64,000 nt of DNA, taken from Flavobacteriaceae bacterium. Lineage in GTDB: Bacteria; Bacteroidota; Bacteroidia; Flavobacteriales; Flavobacteriaceae. Under the pieces are notes generated by a model that made no database searches, had not been told where the DNA came from, and saw only the letters and a list, made by a program, of their open reading frames with translations. Numbering within the stretch: position 1 is the first letter of the stretch; every line of letters starts with the position of its first letter. Location of the stretch: positions 1-64,000 of the forward strand of contig JASBUG010000039.1 of assembly GCA_030148025.1 (NCBI GenBank), in the 5' to 3' direction. This document shows positions 23,369-31,880 of the stretch, piece by piece. Position numbers and translations under genes: made by a program.

Positions 23369-26323
23369 ATGAAGTACAATTTCAACGAAATTGAAGCCAA
23401 GTGGCAAAAGTATTGGGCAGAGAACCAAACCTTTAAAGCGGAGAACAATTCCGATAAGCCAAAATATTATGTGTTAGATATGTTCCCTTATCCAAGTGGA
23501 GCTGGCTTACACGTTGGGCATCCACTGGGTTATATTGCTTCAGATATCTATGCACGTTACAAGCGTCATAAAGGATTTAATGTATTACACCCACAAGGGT
23601 ATGATAGCTTTGGTTTGCCTGCTGAACAGTATGCGATTCAAACAGGTCAACATCCAGCAATTACTACAGAAGATAATATTAAAACCTATCGTCGTCAGTT
23701 AGATCAAATCGGATTTTCATTCGATTGGTCACGTGAAGTACGTACTAGTGACCCTAAATATTACAAATGGACACAGTGGGTATTCATTCAATTATTCAAT
23801 TCTTGGTATAATAATGATTCTGACAAAGCTGAGGCAATTTCAGAATTGATTTCAATTTTTGAAAAAGAAGGGAATGTAACTGTAGACGCTGCTTGTGATG
23901 ATACTGTTGAAGCATTTACTGCTGAAAACTGGAACGGATTCACTCCTGAAGAACAACAAGAAATTCTTTTAAAATATAGACTAACATATTTAGCTGAAAC
24001 CGAAGTAAACTGGTGTCCAGCTTTAGGAACAGTATTGGCTAATGATGAAATTGTAAATGGCGTTTCTGAGCGTGGTGGTCATCCTGTTGTTAGAAAGAAA
24101 ATGACGCAGTGGAGCATGCGTATTTCTGCTTATGCTGAGCGTTTACTCCAAGGTTTAGAGACTATTGATTGGACAGATTCACTTAAAGAAAGCCAACGTA
24201 ACTGGATTGGTAAATCGGTTGGTGCCTCTGTTACATTTAATGTCATTCCGACAGAGCGTCACACTGAGCGCAGTCGAAGTGCAAGCGATGAGGAATCTAA
24301 TGATGAGATGCTGAATCAAGTTCAGCATGACAAAGAAAACTGTCATTCCGCACTTGATGCGGAATCTACTTGTCATAAAATAGAAGTATTCACCACACGT
24401 CCTGATACTATTTTTGGCGCAAGCTTTATGACTTTAGCACCAGAGCATGAATTGGTATCTCAAATCACAACACCTGAACAAAAAGCTGAGGTAGATGCTT
24501 ATGTTGAAGCTACTGCAAAACGTAGTGAGCGTGATAGAATGGCAGATGTAAAAACTATTTCAGGTGTGTTTACAGGTGCTTATGCAGAGCATCCATTTAC
24601 TAAAGAGCCTATTCAGATCTGGATTGGAGATTATGTATTAGCAAGCTATGGTACAGGAGCAGTTATGGCAGTGCCTTGTGGTGATCAACGTGATTATGAT
24701 TTTGCAAAACACTTTGGCATTGATATTCCAAACATTTTTGAAGGAGTTGATATTAGTGAAGAAGCTTTTGCCGATAAAGACAATACCATTATTGCAAATA
24801 GTGATTTCATTAACGGAATGAACTATAAAAAAGCGACCAAACGTGTTATTTATGAATTGGAGCAATTAGGTCAAGGAGAAGGAAAGACCAATTACCGATT
24901 ACGTGATGCAGTATTTAGTCGTCAGCGTTATTGGGGAGAACCATTCCCAGTATATTATAAAAATGGAATGCCGCAAATGATTGATGTGGAGCATTTACCA
25001 TTGGAGTTACCTGAAGTTGAAAAATATTTACCAACCGAAACTGGTGAGCCACCATTAGGAAATGCAACTAAATGGGCTTGGTGTACTAAAACAAATACAG
25101 TTGTTTCTAACGACCTTGTCACCCTGAGCGCAGTCGAAGGGTCTCAAGACAATGGTGTATACCCACTAGAATTAAATACAATGCCTGGGTGGGCAGGAAG
25201 TTCGCAGTACTTTAACCGTTATATGGATCCTCAAAATGATGAGGCAATTTTTTCTCAGGAAGCGATTAACTACTGGCAACAAGTAGATCTATATATTGGT
25301 GGAAGTGAGCATGCCACAGGACACTTATTATATTCTCGTTTTTGGCAAAAGTTTATGTTCGATCTTGGATTGGTAGGACATGATGAGTTTGCTAAAAAAC
25401 TGATCAACCAAGGGATGATCTTGGGGACGAGTGCTTTTGTTTATAGAGTAGAAGGAGAGAATAAGTTTTTATCTAAAGGTTTGATTGATGGTCAAAATGT
25501 GCAGCCAATTCATGCTGATGTATCATTTGTTAATTCATCTGATGAGTTAGATATTGAAGCATTTAAGAATTGGCGTCCGGAATTTAAGGATGCTGAGTTT
25601 GTACTTGAAGATGGTGTTTATAAAGTTGGTCGAGACGTTGAAAAAATGTCTAAGTCTAAATACAATGTCGTTAATCCAGATAATATTTGTGCGCAATATG
25701 GAGCAGATAGTTTAAGGCTTTATGAAATGTTCTTAGGGCCATTAGAGCAATACAAACCTTGGAATACTGCAGGTATTACAGGAGTTCATAGTTTCTTAAA
25801 GAAATTATGGAAACTATATTTTGATGACAATGGTTTAAAAGTGACAGATGTTGCACCAACAAAAGACAACTTAAAGACCTTACATAAAACTATTAAAAAG
25901 GTAGAGGAAGATATCGAGAACTTCTCATTCAATACATCTGTATCTACTTTTATGATCGCTACTAACGAGTTAACTGCTCAAAAATGTACAAGTAAAGAGA
26001 TACTAGAACCTTTATTAGTGTTAGTGTCACCTTATGCGCCGCATATTGCAGAAGAATTATGGAGTGCTTTAGGACATACTGAATCTATTTCTACAGCAGA
26101 CTTCCCAATATTTGAGGCGAGTCATTTAGTAGAAAGCAGTAAAGAATATCCAATTTCATTTAATGGTAAAATGCGTTTTAAGTTAGAACTGCCATTAGAT
26201 ATGAGTAAAGAGGAGATAGAAAAAACGGTTATGGCACACGAGCGTACACAAGCACAATTACAAGGGCGTGAACCTAAAAAGGTGATTGTAGTTCCTGGTA
26301 AGATTGTGAATATTGTAGGTTAG
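23369..26323 (+). CDS. leuS: Leucyl-tRNA synthetase with two repeat-derived in-frame insertions
   Basis: Class Ia synthetase that charges tRNA-Leu and edits mischarged products. The signature HIGH site is [12 protein letters not shown] near residue 46 and the KMSKS loop is [13 protein letters not shown] near residue 760; the CP1 editing domain has [13 protein letters not shown]. At 984 residues it is longer than usual. Two segments look foreign: about residues 291-336, between TFNV and the EVFTTRPDT strand, and about residues 582-594 ([10 protein letters not shown]). Both are translated intergenic palindromic repeats and keep the frame open. Catalytic motifs are intact, so the enzyme is probably functional; this is the only obvious leuS here. 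Confidence 0.96.
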   Translation: MKYNFNEIEAKWQKYWAENQTFKAENNSDKPKYYVLDMFPYPSGAGLHVGHPLGYIASDIYARYKRHKGFNVLHPQGYDSFGLPAEQYAIQTGQHPAITTEDNIKTYRRQLDQIGFSFDWSREVRTSDPKYYKWTQWVFIQLFNSWYNNDSDKAEAISELISIFEKEGNVTVDAACDDTVEAFTAENWNGFTPEEQQEILLKYRLTYLAETEVNWCPALGTVLANDEIVNGVSERGGHPVVRKKMTQWSMRISAYAERLLQGLETIDWTDSLKESQRNWIGKSVGASVTFNVIPTERHTERSRSASDEESNDEMLNQVQHDKENCHSALDAESTCHKIEVFTTRPDTIFGASFMTLAPEHELVSQITTPEQKAEVDAYVEATAKRSERDRMADVKTISGVFTGAYAEHPFTKEPIQIWIGDYVLASYGTGAVMAVPCGDQRDYDFAKHFGIDIPNIFEGVDISEEAFADKDNTIIANSDFINGMNYKKATKRVIYELEQLGQGEGKTNYRLRDAVFSRQRYWGEPFPVYYKNGMPQMIDVEHLPLELPEVEKYLPTETGEPPLGNATKWAWCTKTNTVVSNDLVTLSAVEGSQDNGVYPLELNTMPGWAGSSQYFNRYMDPQNDEAIFSQEAINYWQQVDLYIGGSEHATGHLLYSRFWQKFMFDLGLVGHDEFAKKLINQGMILGTSAFVYRVEGENKFLSKGLIDGQNVQPIHADVSFVNSSDELDIEAFKNWRPEFKDAEFVLEDGVYKVGRDVEKMSKSKYNVVNPDNICAQYGADSLRLYEMFLGPLEQYKPWNTAGITGVHSFLKKLWKLYFDDNGLKVTDVAPTKDNLKTLHKTIKKVEEDIENFSFNTSVSTFMIATNELTAQKCTSKEILEPLLVLVSPYAPHIAEELWSALGHTESISTADFPIFEASHLVESSKEYPISFNGKMRFKLELPLDMSKEEIEKTVMAHERTQAQLQGREPKKVIVVPGKIVNIVG
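24241..24376. repeat. Composite palindromic repeat inside leuS (copy 1)
   Basis: About 135 bp built of three pieces: a unit beginning GTCATTCCGACAGAGCGTC and containing GAGCGCAGTCGAAGT; a hairpin ATGCTGAA-TCAAG-TTCAGCAT (24308-24328); and a hairpin ATTCCGCA-CTTGA-TGCGGAAT (24345-24365). The two 5-nt loops are reverse complements of each other. Length is a multiple of three and no stop arises in the leuS frame. Related copies lie at 25115, 26329, 26428 and 51314. Confidence 0.85.
25115..25148. repeat. Palindromic repeat inside leuS (copy 2)
   Basis: Begins CTTG and ends CAAG; the core ACCCTGAGCGCAGTCGAAGGGT has ACCCT/AGGGT arms around the shared GAGCGCAGTCGA sequence. Encodes [11 protein letters not shown] within LeuS, just before the conserved [15 protein letters not shown] segment. 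Confidence 0.8.
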
Positions 26324-26328
26324 TATTT

Positions 26329-26360
26329 GTCATTCTGAGCGAAAGCGTGAGAATCTCATG
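26329..26360. repeat. Palindromic repeat downstream of leuS (copy 3)
   Basis: GTCATTCTGAGCGAAAGCGTGAGAATCTC: the GTCATT-CTGAGCG-GAATCTC layout of the family, directly after the leuS stop. It is diverged in the middle relative to the GAAGTCGAA form. A separate perfect 16-nt palindrome TTCGATAATTATCGAA lies at 26391-26406. The rest of this 253-bp gap up to the next gene holds copy 4 and no recognisable gene. Confidence 0.65.
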
Positions 26361-26390
26361 ATTCAAATATGAGTGAGATTATTACATCGT

Positions 26391-26406
26391 TTCGATAATT
26401 ATCGAA
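26391..26406. repeat. 16-bp perfect palindrome
   Basis: TTCGATAATTATCGAA is perfectly self-complementary, between two repeat copies. Could be part of the repeat debris or a protein-binding site. Confidence 0.4.
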
Positions 26407-26427
26407 CCTTCTCATAATAACATAGAA

Positions 26428-26492
26428 TTGTCATTCCGCACGCTTGCAATGAGCGTAGTCGAAGTGTGATGCGGAATCCACTTGTATGACAA
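26428..26492. repeat. Palindromic repeat downstream of leuS (copy 4)
   Basis: Ends are inverted (TTGTCAT at 26428, ATGACAA at 26486) and an inner pair ATTCCGCA (26433-26440) / TGCGGAAT (26470-26477) matches the hairpin of copy 1. The centre contains GAGCGTAGTCGAAGTG, close to the shared core. Confidence 0.75.
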
Positions 26493-26576
26493 AGAACCTG
26501 ACAAAATTTCTTAACGTTTATTTGGCGCTGTTTTTGCTATAATTGTACTACATTTATAAAACAAAAAATTGAAACT

Positions 26577-27269
26577 ATGTTTGGATATTATATATTAATT
26601 GGAGGAATAGCATTAATTAGTTGGTTGGTGAGCAATCAATTAAAAAGTAAGTTTGCTAAATACTCAAAAGTGCATTTACGTAACGGAATGAGTGGTGCGG
26701 AGATCGCTGAAAAAATGCTAGCAGATCATGGTATTACAGATGTACAGGTAATTTCTACTCCAGGAAAACTGACAGATCATTACAACCCAAAGAATAAAAC
26801 AGTTAACTTAAGTGAAGCTGTATATAGTCAGCGTAATGCTGCTGCTGCGGCTGTTGCTGCTCACGAATGTGGTCACGCAGTACAGCATGCACAAGCGTAT
26901 AGTTGGTTAGAAATGCGCTCTACTTTAGTGCCTGTTGTTAGCGTGTCATCAGGAATGTCGCAATGGTTAGTTATTGGTGGTTTAGTATTAGGAGCTGCCT
27001 CAGGATTAGGACTAGGTTGGTGGGTTGCTATCGCTGGTTTAGCAATGATGGGATTTGCAACGTTATTTAGTTTTATCACCTTACCTGTTGAATATGATGC
27101 GAGTAACAGAGCATTAGCTTGGTTGCAAAACAAACACATGGTATCACAAGAAGAATATAAAGGTGCTGAAGATGCTTTAAAATGGGCGGCAAGAACCTAT
27201 TTGGTTGCTGCTATTGGAGCTTTAGCAAACCTATTATATTGGGCGTTTCAAGTTTTAGGAAGAGATTAA
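26577..27269 (+). CDS. Zinc-dependent membrane metallopeptidase, YugP-like
   Basis: 230 residues. An N-terminal membrane helix (YILIGGIALISWLVS), then a zinc site in AAHECGHAVQHAQAY near residue 96 (HExxH variant HECGH), then hydrophobic segments rich in glycine (VIGGLVLGAASGLGLGWW) and a final pair of helices. The second half holds TLPVEYDASNRALAWL, the expected glutamate-containing segment of the neutral zinc metallopeptidase family. Substrate unknown; likely protein quality control in the membrane. Followed by a strong terminator. Confidence 0.88.
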   Translation: MFGYYILIGGIALISWLVSNQLKSKFAKYSKVHLRNGMSGAEIAEKMLADHGITDVQVISTPGKLTDHYNPKNKTVNLSEAVYSQRNAAAAAVAAHECGHAVQHAQAYSWLEMRSTLVPVVSVSSGMSQWLVIGGLVLGAASGLGLGWWVAIAGLAMMGFATLFSFITLPVEYDASNRALAWLQNKHMVSQEEYKGAEDALKWAARTYLVAAIGALANLLYWAFQVLGRD

Positions 27270-27294
27270 ATAAATTATAAATAGATAAACTAGA

Positions 27295-27320
27295 GCCTCT
27301 GAGAAATCAGAGGCTTTTTT
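27295..27320 (+). terminator. Intrinsic terminator after the metallopeptidase
   Basis: GCCTCTGA (27295-27302) pairs with TCAGAGGC (27307-27314) around a GAAA tetraloop, then six Ts. It ends at the stop of the convergent DUF3995 gene. Confidence 0.93.
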
Positions 27321-27756
27321 ATATCATATTGTTTGTTGTTAGTGCAATAATAAACCCTAAAACTCCAAGAATTAAACATAAAGGAGAAAAGAGTTTGGTG
27401 TCTGCTTTGCCAAATTCGGTAGTCTTTATTTTTTTAAAGAAGCCTACATAATAAAAGTCGCCCATGGCTCTCAATGTAAATATAGATGGAATGAACCATA
27501 TTCCATATTTGTTGATCCAGTTAGGTAAATGTAATTTTAAAAACTCTCCAATAATTAAATAGAAAACGGCAAAACCTAATAAGCCTAATGCAACAATTAA
27601 AGTGTCAATTTTTTTAGGGTTTAAAACACGTTTATCTTCTAAGGTTGTTGGTAAAGCTTTATTTAATCCCCAAGTGCCTCCAAGTACCCAATTAATATGA
27701 ATCCCAGAAAGAAATAAAAACACCAAAGCTAAAACTGCAGAAATGATTGAAACCAT
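27319..27756 (-). CDS. DUF3995 family membrane protein
   Basis: 145 residues with four membrane helices (first: SIISAVLALVFLFLSGIHI) and the family-typical HINWVLGGTWGLNKALP. I recognise DUF3995; no function is known. Two nucleotides separate it from the Lrp-type regulator upstream on the same strand, so it is cotranscribed with it and may be a target or simply a passenger. Confidence 0.72.
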   Translation of the reverse strand: MVSIISAVLALVFLFLSGIHINWVLGGTWGLNKALPTTLEDKRVLNPKKIDTLIVALGLLGFAVFYLIIGEFLKLHLPNWINKYGIWFIPSIFTLRAMGDFYYVGFFKKIKTTEFGKADTKLFSPLCLILGVLGFIIALTTNNMI

Positions 27757-27758
27757 AA

Positions 27759-28229
27759 TTAGATCTTTATTTGTCTGTCAATTTGTTGATCTAACGAAAT
27801 AAACGTTTCAGTTCTGGATACGCCTGTTATAGATTGAATTTCTCTATTTAAAACATGCATTAAATGTTCATTATCCTTACAAAGCACTTTTATTAAAATA
27901 CTCCAGTTACCAGTAGTATAATGGCATTCTAAAACCTCAGGAATCTTTTTTAACTGTTTTACGGCATCTGGATTATTCATGGCTTTATCCAAAAAAATTC
28001 CAACAAATGCCATGGTCGTATAACCTAAGGCTTTTGGGTTGATCACAAACTTAGAACCAGCAAGCAAACCAGACTTTTCCAGTTTACGCAATCGTTGATG
28101 GATAGCAGCTCCCGAAATGCCAACTTGTCTTGCAATTTCTAGAACAGGTGTTCGTGCGTCTTCCATTAAAGCACGAAGTATCTTTTTATCGATACCATCA
28201 ATATGTAAGTTTTGATTTATAAGCTTCAC
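27759..28229 (-). CDS. Lrp/AsnC-family transcriptional regulator
   Basis: 156 residues: N-terminal winged HTH (DGIDKKILRALMEDARTPV, then QVGISGAAIHQRLRKLEKSG) and a C-terminal RAM/AsnC ligand domain (MAFVGIFLDKA, YTTGNWSILIKV). Such proteins sense amino acids and wrap DNA as octamers. The start codon is GTG at 28229, inside one arm of a 13-bp inverted repeat (28225-28269) likely to be its own operator. The divergence of this arm from normal leaders suggests direct autoregulation. The saccharopine dehydrogenase-like gene upstream on the same strand hints at a lysine-related signal. Confidence 0.9.
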   Translation of the reverse strand: MKLINQNLHIDGIDKKILRALMEDARTPVLEIARQVGISGAAIHQRLRKLEKSGLLAGSKFVINPKALGYTTMAFVGIFLDKAMNNPDAVKQLKKIPEVLECHYTTGNWSILIKVLCKDNEHLMHVLNREIQSITGVSRTETFISLDQQIDRQIKI

Positions 28230-28269
28230 TACTTTTACGTTTTAAAAATTGAAATATAAAAGTAGTGAA
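28225..28269. promoter_or_regulatory. 13-bp inverted repeat at the lrp start, candidate operator
   Basis: TTCACTACTTTTA (28225-28237) and TAAAAGTAGTGAA (28257-28269) are perfect inverted copies, centres 32 bp apart, about three helical turns. The repeat covers the region expected to hold the promoter and the GTG start of the Lrp-type gene. Confidence 0.55.
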
Positions 28270-28290
28270 ACTGTTTTACTTTGAAAGCAA

Positions 28291-29655
28291 TTAATTGCTT
28301 AAAGGGTTATAGCCTAAATATGGTACTTCTTTTTCGTGGAACTCAATACCATATTCTTCAAGTTCTTTTAAAATAGGCTCGTATACCTCCTTAGTAATTG
28401 GGATTTGAACACCTGGCGTTGTAATTTTTTCATTTAAAATATCTAGAGTAGCAATAGCAACTGGCAAGCCAACAGTTTTAGCCATAGCAGTATACGTTTG
28501 GTCTTCACCAATTGATACCATTGTTGCGTCAATTTGATATTTTTTACCATCAAGCTTATAACCAAACTTATGATACATCACAATCATGTCTTTATCATCT
28601 GCATCCAGTGTCCAACTATCCATAAGGATCTTTTGTAAAACTTGAGCTGGTGTTGCTTTTTTCAATCCAACCATTTTTGTTGCACTAAAGATGTCCAGTT
28701 CCTCGAGTTTTTCCCAAACTATGTCATCTTGATCGATCTTAAGTTGATGCCTGAATTTCAACTCAACAGAATCGGTTGGACTATATGGTAAAAAGGCATT
28801 TACAAAATCGCGATAGCTCATATTTTCACTATCATCAATAGTGTAACTATCGTCTGTCATTCCTAAAATAACAAACATTTGCCATGCACGAGAAAATCCT
28901 ACGCGACGCATAGTACCACGATATAGTGTTTTGGCATCGTCTAAACCATAAGCGTGTTGGTATTTTAAGGAGTCACGGTTAGCATACCCTTCAAAACGTC
29001 CATAACCTTCTACTTCAAGAAATTCTGTACGTCTGAATAATCGGTTATATGGGATGTATTTATAAGTGCCTTCCTGTAAAAACTTGGCAGCACCACCTTG
29101 ACCTGCTACAACTACATTTCGAGGGTTCCAAGTAAATTTATAATTCCATAGATTATTATCGCTTTCAGGAGCTACTAAACCACCAGTAAACGATTCGAAT
29201 AAAATAATTTCTCCACCTTTATCTCTAATTCGATCAATGACCTGCATCGCGCTCATGTGGTCAATACCAGGGTCAACACCAATCTCGTTCATGAAAATTA
29301 ATCCTTTATTCTTTGCTGAAGCATCCAAGGCCTGCATTTCTTTACTAACATAAGATGCTGTTACCATATTTTTACCAAACTTGATACAGTCTTTTGCTAC
29401 CTCAATATGAAATCTAGCTGGTAACATTGAGACCACAATATCAGAGTTTTTAATAGCTTCAGATCTGGACTCTTTATCAAAAACGTCTAAACGAATTGCA
29501 TTAGCATTTTTATGTTGTCCTATTAATTTTTTAGCGTTTTCAGTTGAAATATCGCCAATTGTAATATGTAAATTTTCAGAATCAGATTTATCTAAAAAAT
29601 ATTTTATAAGATAAGAGGAAGATTTCCCTGACCCAATAACCAAAATCTTTCGCAT
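28291..29655 (-). CDS. Saccharopine dehydrogenase-like oxidoreductase
   Basis: 454 residues. The N-terminal Rossmann segment KILVIGSGKSSSYLIKYF and the C-terminal Sacchrp_dh_C domain (MNEIGVDPGIDHMSAMQVID) identify the saccharopine dehydrogenase C-terminal family, which oxidises or reduces saccharopine-type secondary amines of lysine metabolism. Downstream comes an Lrp-type regulator (61 nt). A glutaryl-CoA dehydrogenase, a later step of lysine breakdown, occurs 22 kb away. No lysine-ketoglutarate reductase partner is seen, so the exact substrate is inferred. Confidence 0.85.
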   Translation of the reverse strand: MRKILVIGSGKSSSYLIKYFLDKSDSENLHITIGDISTENAKKLIGQHKNANAIRLDVFDKESRSEAIKNSDIVVSMLPARFHIEVAKDCIKFGKNMVTASYVSKEMQALDASAKNKGLIFMNEIGVDPGIDHMSAMQVIDRIRDKGGEIILFESFTGGLVAPESDNNLWNYKFTWNPRNVVVAGQGGAAKFLQEGTYKYIPYNRLFRRTEFLEVEGYGRFEGYANRDSLKYQHAYGLDDAKTLYRGTMRRVGFSRAWQMFVILGMTDDSYTIDDSENMSYRDFVNAFLPYSPTDSVELKFRHQLKIDQDDIVWEKLEELDIFSATKMVGLKKATPAQVLQKILMDSWTLDADDKDMIVMYHKFGYKLDGKKYQIDATMVSIGEDQTYTAMAKTVGLPVAIATLDILNEKITTPGVQIPITKEVYEPILKELEEYGIEFHEKEVPYLGYNPLSN

Positions 29656-29742
29656 AGTGAATTTAGTTGAGTATTTTTGCTGTTAATTATATAACAAAAC
29701 TACTATGATTTTGTGAAATAATATTCAAAATTTAAAATTTAT

Positions 29743-30129
29743 ATGAACAAAAAAATATTAATCTTAGGAGCTATTTTAGGATCGTTAGCTGTAATTTTTG
29801 GTGCTTTCGCAGCACATGGATTAGAAAAATTGATTTCTAAAGAGGCAATTGAAACATTTCAAGTAGGTGTGCGTTATCAAATGTACCATGCAATAGTACT
29901 TTTGTTTGTTGGAGGAACAAATGTTTTAAAAGCAAGTTCAAAAAAAATAATGTTCTATTTAATACTGATTGGAATTGTGTTTTTTTCGGGATCGATCTAT
30001 GGTTTGTCTACCAATGAGCTTACGAGTTTTAATTTTAAAACTATTGGGTTTATCACTCCTATTGGTGGTTTTTTATTAATAATTTCATGGGTGATAATGC
30101 TAGTAGATTTTGTAAAGTCTAAAGCATAA
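29743..30129 (+). CDS. DUF423 family small membrane protein
   Basis: 128 residues with four membrane helices. The start (KKILILGAILGSLAVIFGAF) followed by AAHGLEKLISKEAIETFQVG is the recognisable DUF423 signature, including the short AHG motif. Function unknown. It lies upstream of pckA, but a separate promoter in between suggests independent transcription. Confidence 0.85.
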   Translation: MNKKILILGAILGSLAVIFGAFAAHGLEKLISKEAIETFQVGVRYQMYHAIVLLFVGGTNVLKASSKKIMFYLILIGIVFFSGSIYGLSTNELTSFNFKTIGFITPIGGFLLIISWVIMLVDFVKSKA

Positions 30130-30149
30130 AATATAGAAATTTTTGAAAC

Positions 30150-30177
30150 TTGGTTTTATAAAAAATTCATACTTTTG
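30150..30177 (+). promoter_or_regulatory. Promoter of pckA
   Basis: -33 TTG (30150-30152) and -7 TACTTTTG (30170-30177) with 17 bp between, a very good Bacteroidota promoter. The transcript would begin near 30184, which rules out the upstream TTG start at 30143 and supports ATG 30200. Confidence 0.65.
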
Positions 30178-30199
30178 TACCCTAAACAACGCAAAAATT

Positions 30200-31804
30200 A
30201 TGGTGGATAACACCCAAACTTCGAAAACGATTTCGTTAGATAAATACGGAATTAAAAACGCAACAGTTAATTACCAATTAACATCTGAGCAACTACATGA
30301 AGCGACCATTCAAAAAGGAATGGGGAAAGAAACTAAAAATGGAACTTTAGCGATAAACACTGGTAAGTTTACTGGTAGATCTCCTCAAGATCGTTTTTTA
30401 GTTAAGGATGATTATACAGCTGATAAAGTATGGTGGGGTGATATAAACAAACCTGTGTCGCCAGAAAATTTTGATCGATTACAGAACAATATTGTAGCGT
30501 ATCTTTCTGGAAAGGAATTATATGCTAGAGATGGGTATGTATGTGCCGATCCAAAATATAAAATGAATGTTAGAACCATTACAGAGTATCCTTGGTCTAA
30601 CATGTTTGTTTATAATATGTTTCTTCGTCTTGAAGAGGCAGAATTAGAGAACTTTGAAGAAGAGTGGTTAGTACTTTGTGCTCCAGGATATGAATGTCCA
30701 GACCCAGAAGCTTATGGGATTCGTCAAGGAAACTTCTCTATTTTAAACTTCACAAAAAAAGTGGCTTTAGTAGGAGGTTCTGCTTATACAGGAGAAATGA
30801 AAAAAGGTATTTTCTCTGCTTTAAATATGATATTACCAACAGATAAGAATGTGTTGCCAATGCATTGTTCTGCAAATGTTGGAGAAGATGGAGATACAGC
30901 AATTTTCTTTGGATTATCTGGTACTGGAAAAACAACACTTTCTGCAGATCCTAAACGCAAGCTCATTGGTGATGATGAACACGGTTGGACTGCTGAGAAT
31001 ACAATATTCAATTTTGAAGGTGGTTGCTATGCTAAAGTAATTGACCTAACAGAAGAAAAAGAACCAGACATTTTTAGAGCCATTAAACCTGGTGCGATTT
31101 TAGAAAATGTCATCTTTAATGAAGATGGTGATGTAGATTATATGGACAGTAGCATTACACAAAACACACGTGTAAGTTACCCTATTTATCATATCGATAA
31201 TATTCAACAACCGTCATATGCTGGACAACCAAAGAATATTTTCTTTTTAACAGCTGATGCGTTTGGAGTGTTGCCTCCTATTTCAAAGTTAACACCTGGT
31301 CAGGCAGCATATCACTTCATTTCAGGATATACTGCTAAGGTAGCCGGAACAGAAGCAGGGATAGATGAGCCATTACCAAGTTTCTCAGCTTGTTTTGGTG
31401 CACCATTTATGCCATTACATCCTACAAAATATGCCGAAATGCTAAGCAGAAAAATGCAAGAAGCAGGCGTTAATGTTTGGTTAGTAAATACAGGATGGAC
31501 TGGAGGACCTTACGGTGTAGGTTCTAGAATGAAGCTAAAATATACTAGAGCAATGATCACTGCTGCCATGAATGGTGATCTAGATAATGTAGACTATAGA
31601 AACCATTCAGTATTCAAGGTAGCTATTCCTAATGAATGCCCTAATGTACCTTCTGAGGTTTTAAGCCCAAAAACAACTTGGGGTGATGATGAAGGATATT
31701 ATAATATGGCCGACAAATTAGCTAATTCGTTTATAGATAACTTCAAACAATTTGAAGAATATGCTAACGACGAAATTATGGCTGGTGCTCCTAATATTAG
31801 ATAA
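30200..31804 (+). CDS. pckA: Phosphoenolpyruvate carboxykinase (ATP)
   Basis: Converts oxaloacetate and ATP to phosphoenolpyruvate, the gateway of gluconeogenesis and in some Bacteroidota run in reverse for CO2 fixation. The kinase P-loop GLSGTGKTTLSADPKRKLIG is near residue 235, preceded by the oxaloacetate-binding LPMHCSANVGEDGD and GRSPQDRFLVKDD segments. 534 residues from the start at 30200 (MVDNTQTSKTIS). Promoter and strong terminator isolate it as a single-gene unit. Confidence 0.97.
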   Translation: MVDNTQTSKTISLDKYGIKNATVNYQLTSEQLHEATIQKGMGKETKNGTLAINTGKFTGRSPQDRFLVKDDYTADKVWWGDINKPVSPENFDRLQNNIVAYLSGKELYARDGYVCADPKYKMNVRTITEYPWSNMFVYNMFLRLEEAELENFEEEWLVLCAPGYECPDPEAYGIRQGNFSILNFTKKVALVGGSAYTGEMKKGIFSALNMILPTDKNVLPMHCSANVGEDGDTAIFFGLSGTGKTTLSADPKRKLIGDDEHGWTAENTIFNFEGGCYAKVIDLTEEKEPDIFRAIKPGAILENVIFNEDGDVDYMDSSITQNTRVSYPIYHIDNIQQPSYAGQPKNIFFLTADAFGVLPPISKLTPGQAAYHFISGYTAKVAGTEAGIDEPLPSFSACFGAPFMPLHPTKYAEMLSRKMQEAGVNVWLVNTGWTGGPYGVGSRMKLKYTRAMITAAMNGDLDNVDYRNHSVFKVAIPNECPNVPSEVLSPKTTWGDDEGYYNMADKLANSFIDNFKQFEEYANDEIMAGAPNIR

Positions 31805-31825
31805 TAGTTAGTAATTATAACTCAT

Positions 31826-31860
31826 AAAAAAAGCGTGATTTGAAAATCACGCTTTTTTTT
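31826..31860. terminator. Intrinsic terminator between pckA and hemD
   Basis: AAAAAAAGCGTGATT pairs with AATCACGCTTTTTTTT around TGAA. A and T runs on both sides allow it to serve both converging genes. Confidence 0.93.
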
Positions 31861-31880
31861 ATATCTAAAAATAAAAAAGG

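Noticed and set aside
24179-24376. 65-residue minus-strand frame with hydrophobic look
   Set aside because: It is the reverse reading of the repeat insertion in leuS and contains translated repeat words, not a gene.
24241-26492. CRISPR array or tandem repeat locus
   Set aside because: Copies are palindromic, unevenly spaced, of different length and partly inside a gene, with no unique spacers or cas genes.
30143-30199. Upstream TTG start for pckA
   Set aside because: It lies inside the -33/-7 promoter elements and adds no family-conserved residues.
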